Source: Candidatus Thiocaldithrix dubininis | Lineage (GTDB): Bacteria; Pseudomonadota; Gammaproteobacteria; Thiotrichales; Thiotrichaceae | DNA length: 64,000 nucleotides | Direction of reading: 5' to 3' | NCBI GenBank assembly: GCA_029972135.1 | Contig: CP124755.1 | Location: forward strand, 1,612,001-1,676,000 | Shown here: positions 43,071 to 52,597 of the stretch, one piece after another | Numbering within the stretch: position 1 is the first letter of the stretch | How the letters are laid out: each line of letters opens with the position of its first letter | Position numbers and translations under genes: made by a program | Notes under the pieces: generated by a model | Databases searched by the model: none | Told to the model about the DNA's origin: nothing | What the model saw: the letters and a program-made list of their open reading frames with translations, nothing else

Positions 43071-44528
43071 TTAATGCGCGGTACATACCATACAAGGATC
43101 AAATGAACGCACAATGTGTTGCACGCTAATCGGGTCGGTTTCGCCGGTTTGAATCGGCGCATTAACTAACGCTTGTTCTAACGCACCGGCTTGCCCTTGT
43201 TGATCTCGTGGCGAAAAATTCCATGTTGTTGGCGCAATGATCTGGTAATTCAAAATATGTTTATTACGCACGCTCAGCCAATGCCCTAAACTACCCCGAG
43301 CGGCTTCCAGCAAGCCAACGCCATTGCCATCGCTGGGTAATTTCACCGCCCAATAAAAAGCGGCTTGCGGTCGAATTTGCTTAAGCCAGTGCTCCATTTG
43401 CGGCACAATTAATGCTAATTCCAATAGACGCGCTATCATGCGGTTTTGCACATTGCCACCTGATTGCTGTACGAGAGCTTGTATCAGGGGATGCCCATTG
43501 ACCAACTGCCGCGCTAATGCGCCGGTTTCGATCACCGCACCTGCTAAGCGTGGCGCTTTACTCCAACTATAAGCCTGTGGTTTTGGATAATACGGTAGGG
43601 TCACGCCTTGGTTGGGATGCAAAGGCAGTGGATTACCTCTTAACCAAGCGGCTTGCAAATCTTCAGTGATAGCGGCAAATGGCACAGCTTGCACCTGTTG
43701 CGCTTGCCAAACGCCTTGCTGCCAGAAAAATGCCTGATTATCTGGCTGGCGATACGCGCCATAACTCAAAAACCGATCCGTTGCTCGCCCTAATTGCGCT
43801 AAGTCTAGCCCTTTTGCCACTGTTAGCCATAATGCAAAATCGGAAGGCTTGGCTTGCTGTTTATCCCACCACGTTTCTAATGCCGTTAACGAATCTAAAC
43901 TTGCTATTGTTTCCAAAGTATCGCCAAACACCACCGTCTCTAAAAATAAGCGAAACTGTTGTACCAGCCCCATTAACTGGATTAACTCGCGCGGGCTTAA
44001 CGCTTTACTCAATCCGCCCACTTGCAAACTTAAAGTATGCGGCCAATGCCCGCCAATAATGCCCATAATTTGCATAAAAGCCGCTCGCGCAGGTAATACC
44101 TGTTGGGTCGCAGAACCTTTCATGGCAGTAAACCGTTCAGCAATCACCTGATACCAAGGCTGCGAGGCATAAACTGGACGTGCAAAATCTGGCATGAAAA
44201 ATACATAAAAATGTGTCAATAAATCCGCCAAATTCTCGCAAGCCAGCAAAATATTTAAGGCATATTGCGCATTCGCGGGGGGAGTAGTTTCCGCTAAGTC
44301 GGCTAGTGCATAAGTCGCTGCTACGGATTGCGCGACTGAACAAATTCCACAAATGCGCGGGGTAATCACTAACGCATCTTCCGGCGTTTTACCTACTAAC
44401 ATTTGCTCAAAACCGCGATACATGGGCACACGTACCCAAGCCTGTGTTACTTGCGTAGCACTGCGCTCTAATTCGATTTCTAAGTCGCCTTCTACCCGAT
44501 TGAAAGGACCTAATAGCATACGGCTCAT
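43071..44528 (-). CDS. hupV: HupV/HoxC, large subunit of the H2-sensing hydrogenase
   Basis: A 485-residue NiFe large subunit of the regulatory (H2-sensing) type. Nickel ligands are present in TPRICGICSVAQS (~58-70) and FDPCMVCTAH at the very end. The protein stops at that His, with no tail to be cut, a hallmark of HupV/HoxC. Together with HupU it detects H2 in the cytoplasm and controls the HupT kinase. It follows hupU by five bases and is the last gene before the hupSL promoter gap. Confidence 0.95.
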   Translation of the reverse strand: MSRMLLGPFNRVEGDLEIELERSATQVTQAWVRVPMYRGFEQMLVGKTPEDALVITPRICGICSVAQSVAATYALADLAETTPPANAQYALNILLACENLADLLTHFYVFFMPDFARPVYASQPWYQVIAERFTAMKGSATQQVLPARAAFMQIMGIIGGHWPHTLSLQVGGLSKALSPRELIQLMGLVQQFRLFLETVVFGDTLETIASLDSLTALETWWDKQQAKPSDFALWLTVAKGLDLAQLGRATDRFLSYGAYRQPDNQAFFWQQGVWQAQQVQAVPFAAITEDLQAAWLRGNPLPLHPNQGVTLPYYPKPQAYSWSKAPRLAGAVIETGALARQLVNGHPLIQALVQQSGGNVQNRMIARLLELALIVPQMEHWLKQIRPQAAFYWAVKLPSDGNGVGLLEAARGSLGHWLSVRNKHILNYQIIAPTTWNFSPRDQQGQAGALEQALVNAPIQTGETDPISVQHIVRSFDPCMVCTAH

Positions 44529-44533
44529 GCGGC

Positions 44534-45514
44534 TTATTTATTCCCCGGTTCTATGACAATATGGTCGGACACCGCATTGGTTTTCACCCGTTTAGGGGTC
44601 GCCGCTTTGGAAAGTGAAGCTAACGCCACAAACCACGCTTTAGGCATATCAGTTGGTAATCCAATGGGAATACCAGCTATATTAGGTGTATGTAAAAAGC
44701 TATGACCGGGTTCTTCAAATTCTGGGCTGGTGCAATTAATGCAAGCATAACCGGCACGCGTACAAGAACCTTGCCCATTCCAAGTATGCAAATTGCAATC
44801 CGCATGGGCTTGCGTACCTAAACACCCCATATATTCCATCATACAGCCTAAATCACTGGGCTTTTCCGCGCTGGCTTTGTATTCATAATATTCATTACGT
44901 GAGCAACCGTGATGCACTAAATGCTCTGTATAAAAACGCGGTCGCGCTAGTTTGTCTAAGTCAGCGGCGGTAATGCCTTGCCACGCCATCAGCTTAAGCG
45001 TATCCAACACCCAAGCGGGATGTGTAGGACAACCCGCCACATTAATCACCGGCAAATCAGCTAAAGAGCGGTAATCTTTGCCTAATGCACCGCCGTTCAA
45101 ATGCCCGTCATATTGCAACCCACATGCATCGGTCGGATTATTACCGGCAGCACTCATCCCACCAAACGCCGCGCATGTACCAATCGCCAAGGTGTAGTGT
45201 GCTTTAGCCGCTAATTGCTGCACCCAATGCCACATTGACTGTTGAGTACCAGCCAGTTTATGAAAAGCGCCTGTACCATTAGGCCCGCGTAAAATTGCGC
45301 CTTCCACGCATAACACATCAAGCTTTTGCTGATCGTGCAAAATAGCGGTTAATAACTCAATGACCGCTTGATTGCTTAGCTCACTTAAAGACGGATGCCA
45401 TAGCCACGTAAAGCCTGCTTCGCTAAGCTGTTGTAACGCATGCGGTTGTTCCGCACATAACAACGACATAGTACAGCCACCACAGCCACCGGATTGTAAC
45501 CATAAGATATTCAT
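44534..45514 (-). CDS. hupU: HupU/HoxB, small subunit of the H2-sensing hydrogenase
   Basis: A 326-residue Fe-S small subunit that begins directly with MNILWLQSGGCGGCTMSLLC and has no Tat signal, so it stays in the cytoplasm as expected for the sensor HupUV. Other cluster ligands are visible in AIGTCAAFGG, NVAGCPTHPAW, HGCSRNEYYEYKAS, CMMEYMGCLG and the ferredoxin-like CTRAGYACINCTSPEFEEPG. The ATG overlaps the hupT stop by four bases. With hupV, hupT and hupR it forms a full H2 signal chain. Confidence 0.95.
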   Translation of the reverse strand: MNILWLQSGGCGGCTMSLLCAEQPHALQQLSEAGFTWLWHPSLSELSNQAVIELLTAILHDQQKLDVLCVEGAILRGPNGTGAFHKLAGTQQSMWHWVQQLAAKAHYTLAIGTCAAFGGMSAAGNNPTDACGLQYDGHLNGGALGKDYRSLADLPVINVAGCPTHPAWVLDTLKLMAWQGITAADLDKLARPRFYTEHLVHHGCSRNEYYEYKASAEKPSDLGCMMEYMGCLGTQAHADCNLHTWNGQGSCTRAGYACINCTSPEFEEPGHSFLHTPNIAGIPIGLPTDMPKAWFVALASLSKAATPKRVKTNAVSDHIVIEPGNK

Positions 45515-46857
45515 ACGAGGCTTTGCTCCTGTGGTTTAGGCAGCACTAAACTAAACTCAGCACCGCCTTGTGCGTGATTAGCGACCAATAATTTACCGCC
45601 GTGATCTTTAGCAATGCCATAACTGATAGATAACCCTAACCCTGTACCTTGCCCAATAGGTTTAGTGGTAAAAAATGGATCAAAGACCCGCACTAAATTC
45701 TCAGCAGCAATGCCAATACCCGTATCCCGAATTTTTAAAATAGCTTCCGTCGGTGTTTGCTCAATCAGAATAAACAATTGTGGATTCGGTGCTTGCGCCA
45801 TAGCATCTAACGCATTTTGTACCAAGTTAATAATCACTTGTTGGATTTGCCCGGGATTACCCTGCAACCAGACTGCTTTCGGTAGGCTATAATGAATTTG
45901 GGTATCCAAACGACTGCCTTTCACGACCCAACGCACTGACGTTTCTAATACATGTAATAAATCAAAACGCACACTTTGATCTGTCTGATTCGAGGAAAAA
46001 CGCCGTAAATCGCGCACAATATCGCTTACCCGTTCAGCACCTTCTACTGTACCGCTAACCAATGAATCCATATCTTGCAAGATATAATCAATACGCAATT
46101 GGCGACGCAATGATTCAATATAATCCGTGTCTTGCTGTGTATGAATACTATGCAAATACTCGCGTAGCCGTGTGGCATAACGCTGCATGGCATGCATATT
46201 CGCGTAGACAAAACTAATCGGGTTATTTAATTCGTGCGCAACCCCCGCCACTAAACGCCCCAGCGCGGCCATTTTTTCAGAACTAATCAATTGTTGCTGG
46301 GCTAGTTGTAATTCTTGATGCGCTTGATGCAAGGCACTAAACGCCTTACGTAATTCGCCAACCGGTCGTCCTATTAAGACCATGCCTTCTAAGCGCCCCC
46401 GCGTATCCAATCGAGGGGTACAATTCATGGCTAGAGGAATATTTTCGCTCGTACCTTGTAGGATAATTTCGCAATCATGGATTGCAGCCTCACGAATATG
46501 TTGCTGAAAGCTATTCACTAAAGGCTGACATTCAGACGTAAATAAAATTTGGAAGGGCTGATTTAATAAATCCTTTGCGGATTTCCCAGTAATACGCTCT
46601 AACGCCGCATTGACACGCTGAATACGCCCTTGGAAATCACACACGATTAAGACATCAGTCATAGCCGCCTCAATGCTACTAATAAACTGTTGGGCGGCTT
46701 CTAATTCAGCATTCTTACGCTCTAATTCGACTTGATAATGCAATAAATCCGTATAGGTTTGATCCATTTTACGGATAACTTCAATCCACTCGTCTTCTTG
46801 CGCTTGACTCAAAGTAAGCTCAGATGAAGACATCGAAGTTAATGACGAGAGCGGCAT
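45511..46857 (-). CDS. hupT: HupT/HoxJ-type PAS sensor histidine kinase
   Basis: A 448-residue soluble kinase: an N-terminal coiled coil (~20-60), a PAS domain (~65-165, starting SSIEAAMTDVLIVCDFQGRI), a HisKA segment with the phosphate-accepting His in VAGVAHELNNPISF (~208), and an ATPase domain with NLVQNALDAM, RDTGIGI and GTGLGLSIS. There are no membrane helices, which suits a partner of cytoplasmic HupUV. In Rhodobacter and Ralstonia the sensor hydrogenase controls this kinase through the PAS domain. The proposed ATG (46857) has no clear ribosome site and overlaps a 56-codon reading frame by 19 bases; MSSSELTL at 46833 is an alternative start. Confidence 0.9.
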   Translation of the reverse strand: MPLSSLTSMSSSELTLSQAQEDEWIEVIRKMDQTYTDLLHYQVELERKNAELEAAQQFISSIEAAMTDVLIVCDFQGRIQRVNAALERITGKSAKDLLNQPFQILFTSECQPLVNSFQQHIREAAIHDCEIILQGTSENIPLAMNCTPRLDTRGRLEGMVLIGRPVGELRKAFSALHQAHQELQLAQQQLISSEKMAALGRLVAGVAHELNNPISFVYANMHAMQRYATRLREYLHSIHTQQDTDYIESLRRQLRIDYILQDMDSLVSGTVEGAERVSDIVRDLRRFSSNQTDQSVRFDLLHVLETSVRWVVKGSRLDTQIHYSLPKAVWLQGNPGQIQQVIINLVQNALDAMAQAPNPQLFILIEQTPTEAILKIRDTGIGIAAENLVRVFDPFFTTKPIGQGTGLGLSISYGIAKDHGGKLLVANHAQGGAEFSLVLPKPQEQSLV

Positions 46858-47009
46858 GCGTTGGATTGGCTAGCTTTTAAACCACTGGCTACTTTGAAAC
46901 TGCTATTTGCTTGGTTTAATTGAGTTTGTAATTGTGCCAGTTCAGCACGCGCAGGTTGCTTAGGTTGCAATAAAATAGGCGCATCATTAAATGAGGTCAA
47001 TTGTTTCAT
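46839..47009 (-). CDS. 56-residue coupled small ORF between hupR and hupT
   Basis: This small frame begins [16 protein letters not shown] and ends in NACRSRH. Its ATG overlaps the hupR stop (ATGA), an AAAGGAA site lies upstream, and it runs 19 bases into hupT in another frame, so it would couple translation of the two genes. Residues ~20-36 form an amphipathic helix (RAELAQLQTQLNQANSSF). I do not recognise it. It may be a small partner of HupT, a leader peptide, or an N-terminal part of hupT lost by a frameshift. Confidence 0.5.
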   Translation of the reverse strand: MKQLTSFNDAPILLQPKQPARAELAQLQTQLNQANSSFKVASGLKASQSNACRSRH

Positions 47010-48499
47010 GTCTCAATTCCTTTACTCAGTTGCAGATTAGAGGCTGGTTTTGAGTCTAAACCATAACGCTCTAATTTATTGCGTAACCCTACCCGTGAAA
47101 GCCCTAATGCTTCCGCCGCTCGACTTTTATTACCCTTATGTTTTTGCAAAGCTGCCTGCACAATTTGACTTTCCAGTAGTTCTACCGTGGTTTTTAAATC
47201 CAGACCCTCATTATCATGCATAAGCGGATTGTCACATGGCAAAGCCTGACTTAATTGCAAGGCGTGCTGAATAGGCGCACTTAAAGCATCTACGCTTAAA
47301 TTACCCGTCGCGGTTAATACCACTAAACGCTGTATTTCATTTTGCAATTCACGCACATTGCCGGGCCAATCATACACTTGTAAACATTGTAATAACGCAG
47401 AGTCAATGGTGGGTATAGGTTTTTGTAATTGCTGGCAAATACGTTTTAATAAATAATGCAGTAGCGGTTCAATATCCATGCGCCGCGCTCTTAAAGGCGG
47501 TAACTCAATGACTAAACCGGCTAAGCGATAATATAAATCTTCTCGAAAGCGCCCAGCCCTCACCATTTCTAATAAATTGCGATTAGTGGCGGCAATAATA
47601 CGCACATTTGCATAACGCCGCTGATTACTACCGACAGGGCGAAAACTACCATCCTGTAAAACACGTAATAATTTCACTTGAAAAGCGGGGCTGGTTTCCC
47701 CTATTTCATCTAAAAATAACGTACCATTATGCGCTTGTTCAAATAAGCCAATGTGATCTGCAATCGCCCCCGTAAAAGCCCCGCGCTTATGCCCAAATAA
47801 TTCACTTTCTAATAAAGTATCTGGTAATGCCCCGCAATTTTCCACAATAAACGGTTTATCCGCTCGCGAACTATTATAATGCACGGCGCGTGCAAATAAT
47901 TCTTTGCCCGTACCGGATTCTCCCGTAATTAATACCGCAATATCATAAGGCGCTACGCGTTCAACTAGGGCTAAGGCTTGATTTAAACCACTATCTGGCG
48001 CGCGTACAATATTATCTAAATGAAAACTGGCTTTAAGGCGCTTACGCTGAACTCGGGTACGCTCTAATAAATGCTGTTCACTGAGTTTTAATTCTAAAGA
48101 TAGGATTTCATTATCACGCTGCAACTGAAATAAACGTGCCGCATTTCGTACAGTTAATAATAAACTGTCTGGATGCCAAGGCTTAGAAATATATTGATAA
48201 ATGCCAGCCGCATTAATACCTTCAATAATATCTTCGGGATCGGTGTAACCTGAAATAATCATACGCACAATATCAGGGTAACGTTGGCGTACCTGAATCA
48301 GAAACTCAACACCTGTCAGGGTCGGCATACGCTGATCCGCTAGAATCACTTGAATATGCTGTTCTTGCAGAATGTGCAGGGCTTGTTCAGCCTGTGTGGC
48401 AATAAAAACTTCAAATTCTTCGCTTAAAATTCGCGCCATGCTTTCCACAGAGCGAATTTCATCATCGAGCAATAGTACCGCTGGCAACGCTTGGCTCAT
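47006..48499 (-). CDS. hupR: HupR/HoxA NtrC-family response regulator
   Basis: A 497-residue activator: receiver domain (~5-125) with the phospho-acceptor Asp in [13 protein letters not shown], an AAA+ domain (~165-400) with Walker [12 protein letters not shown], the sigma-54 contact loop GAFTGA, and [10 protein letters not shown], then a Fis-type helix-turn-helix ([20 protein letters not shown]). It is the expected partner of HupT and activator of hupSL. In Rhodobacter the unphosphorylated form activates through sigma-70; the GAFTGA loop here plus the -24/-12 site upstream of hupS instead fit sigma-54 action. The start overlaps the hypB stop. Confidence 0.93.
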   Translation of the reverse strand: MSQALPAVLLLDDEIRSVESMARILSEEFEVFIATQAEQALHILQEQHIQVILADQRMPTLTGVEFLIQVRQRYPDIVRMIISGYTDPEDIIEGINAAGIYQYISKPWHPDSLLLTVRNAARLFQLQRDNEILSLELKLSEQHLLERTRVQRKRLKASFHLDNIVRAPDSGLNQALALVERVAPYDIAVLITGESGTGKELFARAVHYNSSRADKPFIVENCGALPDTLLESELFGHKRGAFTGAIADHIGLFEQAHNGTLFLDEIGETSPAFQVKLLRVLQDGSFRPVGSNQRRYANVRIIAATNRNLLEMVRAGRFREDLYYRLAGLVIELPPLRARRMDIEPLLHYLLKRICQQLQKPIPTIDSALLQCLQVYDWPGNVRELQNEIQRLVVLTATGNLSVDALSAPIQHALQLSQALPCDNPLMHDNEGLDLKTTVELLESQIVQAALQKHKGNKSRAAEALGLSRVGLRNKLERYGLDSKPASNLQLSKGIET

Positions 48500-49419
48500 A
48501 GCTGCAAGCTGTTACGCAATGCCTGTACTTGTTGTTCTAGCGCGTTCAAATGCTGGGCCACTAAGCCGCTACGCTGCTGCATTAGCCACGCTAACCAAGT
48601 TTCCATACCCTCACCACTGGTGGCTGACACATGCAAAATTTTAATATTTGGGTTCACCCGCCGCGCATAATCTTCGCATTGCTGCACATCGAATTTTAAA
48701 TAAGGCAGCAAATCCACTTTGTTTAATAACATAATATCGGCAGCGTGGAACATATCGGGGTATTTCAACGGTTTATCCTCGCCTTCGGTTACCGATAAAA
48801 TCACCACCTTATGCGCTTCGCCTAAATCAAAGGCAGCCGGACACACCAAATTACCTACATTTTCAATAAACAATAAACCACCATTGGCAAGGCTTAAGCT
48901 TTCTAACGCATGCCCCACCATATGTGCATCTAAATGGCAACCTTTGCCCGTATTAATCTGCAACGCAGGTACACCCGTTGCTCGAATACGTTCAGCATCA
49001 TGATTGGTTTGTTGATCGCCTTCAATCACAGCTAACGGCAATTTACCGTGTAAGCGTTGTAACGTTTCGGTTAGTAAGGTGGTTTTGCCTGAACCCGGAC
49101 TGGATACCAGATTCAGCGCCAAAATCGCTTTGCTTGCAAAATATTGGCGGTTTTGCTGGGCGTATTGGTTATTTTTACCCAGAATATCCTGCTCAATCTG
49201 CACCATACGCGCTTGTGTCATACCCGGCGCATGTGCCCGCGCTGCCCCTTGCCCATAATCATGCGTGTCTTGTTCGCTATGGGTATGCGTATGTTCATGC
49301 GCCGCGTGTGTATGCGGAAACTTACCTTGAATTAAAGCATGGCTATGGGCTTGATAAGGGCGAATGGCTTGCCCCTCTACTTTAGCCTCGCCTTCACTAC
49401 AACCACAAACGGTACACAT
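48496..49419 (-). CDS. hypB: HypB, GTPase for nickel insertion, with His-rich domain
   Basis: A 307-residue HypB. The N terminus [12 protein letters not shown] has the high-affinity metal CxxCGC motif, followed by a His-rich nickel-storage stretch (~20-60, e.g. [18 protein letters not shown]). The GTPase domain has [11 protein letters not shown] (P-loop), [13 protein letters not shown], and NKVDLLP. It delivers nickel to the large subunit with HypA. It starts directly after the hypA stop and overlaps hupR by four bases. Confidence 0.97.
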   Translation of the reverse strand: MCTVCGCSEGEAKVEGQAIRPYQAHSHALIQGKFPHTHAAHEHTHTHSEQDTHDYGQGAARAHAPGMTQARMVQIEQDILGKNNQYAQQNRQYFASKAILALNLVSSPGSGKTTLLTETLQRLHGKLPLAVIEGDQQTNHDAERIRATGVPALQINTGKGCHLDAHMVGHALESLSLANGGLLFIENVGNLVCPAAFDLGEAHKVVILSVTEGEDKPLKYPDMFHAADIMLLNKVDLLPYLKFDVQQCEDYARRVNPNIKILHVSATSGEGMETWLAWLMQQRSGLVAQHLNALEQQVQALRNSLQL

Positions 49420-49761
49420 TTACTCAACCTCCAATTCTTTAATACGCATTTCATCGCCTTGCGTGACTTGCAATTGATAAGTGCCACAGCACGGGCAGGC
49501 ATCATAACGCTGTTGTATTTCAACAGTTTGAGCACAATTCAAACACCATGCTTGTGCGGGTAGCTGAATAATCGTCAGCCTAGCTTGTTCGGCTAAAGTA
49601 TGACGGCAAACCACCTCAAACCCAAACCGCATGGCTTCCACTTCCACGCCTGCTAATGCCCCAATTTCTAACCAAACCTGCTTAACCTTTTGGAAATTCT
49701 GCCGTTTTGCTTCAGTTTCTAACACCTGAATAATGCCTTCACACAGGGACATTTCATGCAT
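49420..49761 (-). CDS. hypA: HypA, nickel metallochaperone
   Basis: A 113-residue HypA beginning MHEMSLCEGIIQVLE, whose His2 binds nickel, and carrying the structural zinc site CLNC...CPCC at ~73-92. The length is normal. It works with HypB in nickel delivery. It overlaps the hupK stop by eight bases and abuts hypB. Confidence 0.97.
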   Translation of the reverse strand: MHEMSLCEGIIQVLETEAKRQNFQKVKQVWLEIGALAGVEVEAMRFGFEVVCRHTLAEQARLTIIQLPAQAWCLNCAQTVEIQQRYDACPCCGTYQLQVTQGDEMRIKELEVE

Positions 49762-50887
49762 CTAACTTAATCTCCAATTGGTAACTGACACAGGGGTCTA
49801 AAGCGGTAATCAGTGCCTGCGCTTGTTGCCTTAGTAGTAGCATGTTATCCGCTCGTAAGCGCTGTAACATACGGACTAAACTGCCTTGCGGGTGAAAATT
49901 CCACTCTGTGGGCGCAACAATTTGATACATCTGAATACCTGCTGCATCGGCATACACTCGATGTACTAATAAACCTCGAGCCGTCTCCACACTTGCTAAA
50001 CCAGTATTCACCCCTGCAACTGTGCTAATCAAACCGCTGGTTTCGGTTTGCTGCAAGCCTTGCAAATGTGTAATTAAATCCAGCACTCGCGCCAGTAAAC
50101 GCGTCGCCAAACCTGAACCGTAGGCTTGTTGCCATACTTGTAACGCTGGATGAGAACATTGTCGAGTGAAACTAGAGGTTTCACAAGCAGACCCATTAAA
50201 TGTAGGAAAGGCACAAAAATCCTCAGCACGGGTTTGTGTTAACTGTTGTAGCCACCACTCACCTGCTTGTGCTAACGCGGCAGGCAAGGCTTGCACGTCA
50301 GAATGTCCCAAGGCTAACCAATGTTGTTGCTGCAACTGGCTTAATAATTGCCCCACAAAACCGTATTGCATTAATTGAGCTAAATCGCCTTGCTCACATA
50401 ATGACAACCACTTGTGCAACTCTAAACCCAATAGCTGTTGTTCTAAAGCCTGCTGTAAATGTGCTAACAGCGACGGGGTTAAACCCTTGTTTAACTCACG
50501 CTTTATCTGGAACAGTTGCCGTAAATTTTCGGGCGCTAAGGGCGGTATAGATAAAGCCTGCGCCCAATCTTGCGCCAACCGCAAACTATGTTCAAAAACG
50601 GTTTCGATTTGAATAGCTCGTTGACGTTCTAATAAAGAACTCGCCGCTAATGCCTGCTCCGCCACCGCTTCACAGGCTTGCAATGCGGCAACCGTTTGGG
50701 CTGTACCACACAAACTAAATAAACTACCCAATACTTTGGGGGCAAGCTCAAGGGGTTTATGCCGCAGTAAATTCGGTGTTAAGCGCAAGCGATCCGACTG
50801 AAGCTCGACCGCTGTTACCTCATATTCGGTTTGTCGCTGACATATTAACTGAATGCTAATTTGCCCGCTTAAGCTGCTTAATGACAT
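49754..50887 (-). CDS. hupK: HupK-like degenerate hydrogenase large-subunit homologue
   Basis: A 377-residue protein related to hydrogenase large subunits but without a full metal site: the N-terminal motif is LFSLCGTAQ instead of RICGxC, and the C-terminal motif is DPCVSYQLEI with only one Cys. The region VAPTEWNFHPQGSLVRML closely resembles the large-subunit APTTWNF block. This fits HupK, proposed as a scaffold for active-site assembly in rhizobia. It is the first gene of the hupK-hypAB-hupR unit. A 12-bp inverted repeat ends at its start codon. The HupK label rests on pattern and context. Confidence 0.8.
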   Translation of the reverse strand: MSLSSLSGQISIQLICQRQTEYEVTAVELQSDRLRLTPNLLRHKPLELAPKVLGSLFSLCGTAQTVAALQACEAVAEQALAASSLLERQRAIQIETVFEHSLRLAQDWAQALSIPPLAPENLRQLFQIKRELNKGLTPSLLAHLQQALEQQLLGLELHKWLSLCEQGDLAQLMQYGFVGQLLSQLQQQHWLALGHSDVQALPAALAQAGEWWLQQLTQTRAEDFCAFPTFNGSACETSSFTRQCSHPALQVWQQAYGSGLATRLLARVLDLITHLQGLQQTETSGLISTVAGVNTGLASVETARGLLVHRVYADAAGIQMYQIVAPTEWNFHPQGSLVRMLQRLRADNMLLLRQQAQALITALDPCVSYQLEIKLDA

Positions 50888-50937
50888 AGCGTTGGTTTAA
50901 CAAGAAAAGAAACAAACCATAACAGTAAACCAACGCT
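50888..50937 (-). promoter_or_regulatory. 12-bp inverted repeat abutting the hupK start codon
   Basis: AGCGTTGGTTTA (50888-50899) and TAAACCAACGCT (50926-50937) pair perfectly around 26 bases. On the minus strand the second arm ends directly at the hupK ATG, so the hairpin would hide its ribosome site. It could also be an operator or the terminator of the upstream WYL gene, though no T-run follows. Confidence 0.5.
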
Positions 50938-50960
50938 GTTCAAGCGTCATGTGGAAATTG

Positions 50961-51788
50961 CTAATGGTTTTCTTTGATAATCCACAATGGCATTTTATAA
51001 CGCCAGTCCGCCCGCTCCATTTCTCTTAAAATATAGCCTTCCAAGGCTTTACGCGTTTTAATAATCAGCAGACCTTTGTCTAATAAAGATTTATCCATTG
51101 AAAAATCATAATAATCTATCTTCAAGGTGTTAATGAATTGCTCGGGTAACGCAGGATTTGGCTGAAACTTTAACTCAATAAACGTTTGCCATTGTTCATC
51201 CCCCTCATCGGAAACCCAAAACTGTTCAGTTGGTTTTACCGAATAAATACGCGATAACACCACATCAATATAGTTATTCCATTCATGTACATACGCTCGC
51301 ACATGATAACGGCGACTGGCATACACTAAACGGTGCGGTGAAAGAGTTAAATAATGCCATTTGGCTTTAGCATGATATTCAATGATAAGCGCTTGTTTAA
51401 GCTGAACAGCATTAATAATGCTTTTAACCATCTGATTATCAATAGCTGTTCTAAATGAATCATCCACATTAACAACGCTTAAATCTGTCCACGTACTATA
51501 GTCAATAAATTTGCCAACTAAATAACTACCTCGTAAATAATCTAAATATAAATGTGGGTCAGTTTTAATAAAATACGGTTGAAAAGATTCACTCGGTTCA
51601 TGCTTTTTAGTAGATTCATTATAAATAAGTTGCTGGGGATATTTTTCGCGGTATTGGGCAATAACCGTTTGTGCATTGCGTCGATCAATGCCGAATGCCT
51701 CGGCTAATTGCGGCGCAGTTACGCCCCCACTCCAATATAGACAGGTCTCAATATAGGCAAACCTTTCTGAATCACGGCGTTTCATCAT
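50961..51788 (-). CDS. WYL-domain transcriptional regulator of the CRISPR locus
   Basis: A 275-residue protein with an N-terminal winged helix (SGGVTAPQLAEAFGIDRRNAQTVI, ~20-45) and a WYL-type ligand domain (~120-200: ALIIEYHAKAKWHYLTLSP, HRLVYASRRYHVRAYV, FVLSRI-like VVLSRIYSV), plus a C-terminal extension. WYL proteins bind nucleic-acid or nucleotide ligands and often regulate CRISPR and other defence loci; a WYL protein controls a type I-D array in Synechocystis. It is divergent from cas6 across 74 bases, so repression of the shared promoter is likely. Confidence 0.85.
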   Translation of the reverse strand: MMKRRDSERFAYIETCLYWSGGVTAPQLAEAFGIDRRNAQTVIAQYREKYPQQLIYNESTKKHEPSESFQPYFIKTDPHLYLDYLRGSYLVGKFIDYSTWTDLSVVNVDDSFRTAIDNQMVKSIINAVQLKQALIIEYHAKAKWHYLTLSPHRLVYASRRYHVRAYVHEWNNYIDVVLSRIYSVKPTEQFWVSDEGDEQWQTFIELKFQPNPALPEQFINTLKIDYYDFSMDKSLLDKGLLIIKTRKALEGYILREMERADWRYKMPLWIIKENH

Positions 51789-51862
51789 AGGTCTCTTCTT
51801 GCTTTGGTTTTAATTTAAATCCATACTGAATTGTATAGTAAATCAGCAAGAGAACAAGCCCT
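51789..51862. promoter_or_regulatory. Divergent promoter region of the WYL regulator and cas operon
   Basis: Only 74 AT-rich bases separate the two genes. TATAGT at 51834-51839 is a candidate -10 for cas6. It overlaps ATAC-N6-GTAT (51823-51836), a small dyad that could be the regulator's operator. No convincing -35 is seen. Confidence 0.4.
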
Positions 51863-52597
51863 ATGCTACGGCTCAAACTCCACTTACCCCAACCCTTAGC
51901 CGCCCAAAGCTATACCCATCAGGATCTTATTCATGACGCCATTATTCATGCGCTTGATCAAGCAGGCGTAAATTCAGCAGACATGGTAGGGCGTTATGCC
52001 AAGCCTTGGACTTTTGCAGCGTTAGGTTGGCATCAAGCCCATCAAGGGTTTGTACGCAGTCTGATCATTAGTAGCGCTGACCCCAACATAGCACGCGCAT
52101 TAACCCGCCTTCAGCCAGAACAAATTGTGCAACGCCGTTGGAATGGCGAAAGTATCAATTTTTCTGGCGCTATTAAAAGTCTCGAATTTGATCCCCTCTT
52201 CCCTAACCAAACCCGCTTAGATTGTTTATTACTTTCACCCTTAGTCTTACAAGACTATACACAGACAAGTTCAAAAAAATATTGGCATAAAGATTTAAGG
52301 TCATTGCCGCTCAGTGAAATCATCAGTCGTAAATTATCCAAACAAGCAGGGCGTGATATTCAATTACAGGTGACGCCAGACGCACTGTATTTAAGAGCGA
52401 AGCCTGAACACTCTGTTTTAGTCAATTTAAAACAACATCAGAACGGTAGTAAAAGTTTTGTGATTGGCATGCAAGCCCCCTTGATTTTAGAAGGTGCGGA
52501 AGACGATTTACGCTTTGCATGGTATGCCGGAATTGGTGAGAAAACGCGTAATGGCTTTGGCTGTTTAGGCTTAGCGGAACAAGGAGTTCACTCATGA
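51863..52597 (+). CDS. cas6: Cas6 pre-crRNA endoribonuclease
   Basis: A 244-residue RAMP protein with the Cas6 glycine-rich loop near the C terminus (GIGEKTRNGFGCLGL, ~222-236) and a His-containing N-terminal half (SYTHQDLIHDAIIHAL). It should cut the repeat RNA at the 3' side of its stem to make crRNAs. Cas6 usually sits later in I-D operons; here it is the first gene, divergent from the WYL regulator. Its stop overlaps the cas10d start (ATGA). Confidence 0.92.
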   Translation: MLRLKLHLPQPLAAQSYTHQDLIHDAIIHALDQAGVNSADMVGRYAKPWTFAALGWHQAHQGFVRSLIISSADPNIARALTRLQPEQIVQRRWNGESINFSGAIKSLEFDPLFPNQTRLDCLLLSPLVLQDYTQTSSKKYWHKDLRSLPLSEIISRKLSKQAGRDIQLQVTPDALYLRAKPEHSVLVNLKQHQNGSKSFVIGMQAPLILEGAEDDLRFAWYAGIGEKTRNGFGCLGLAEQGVHS

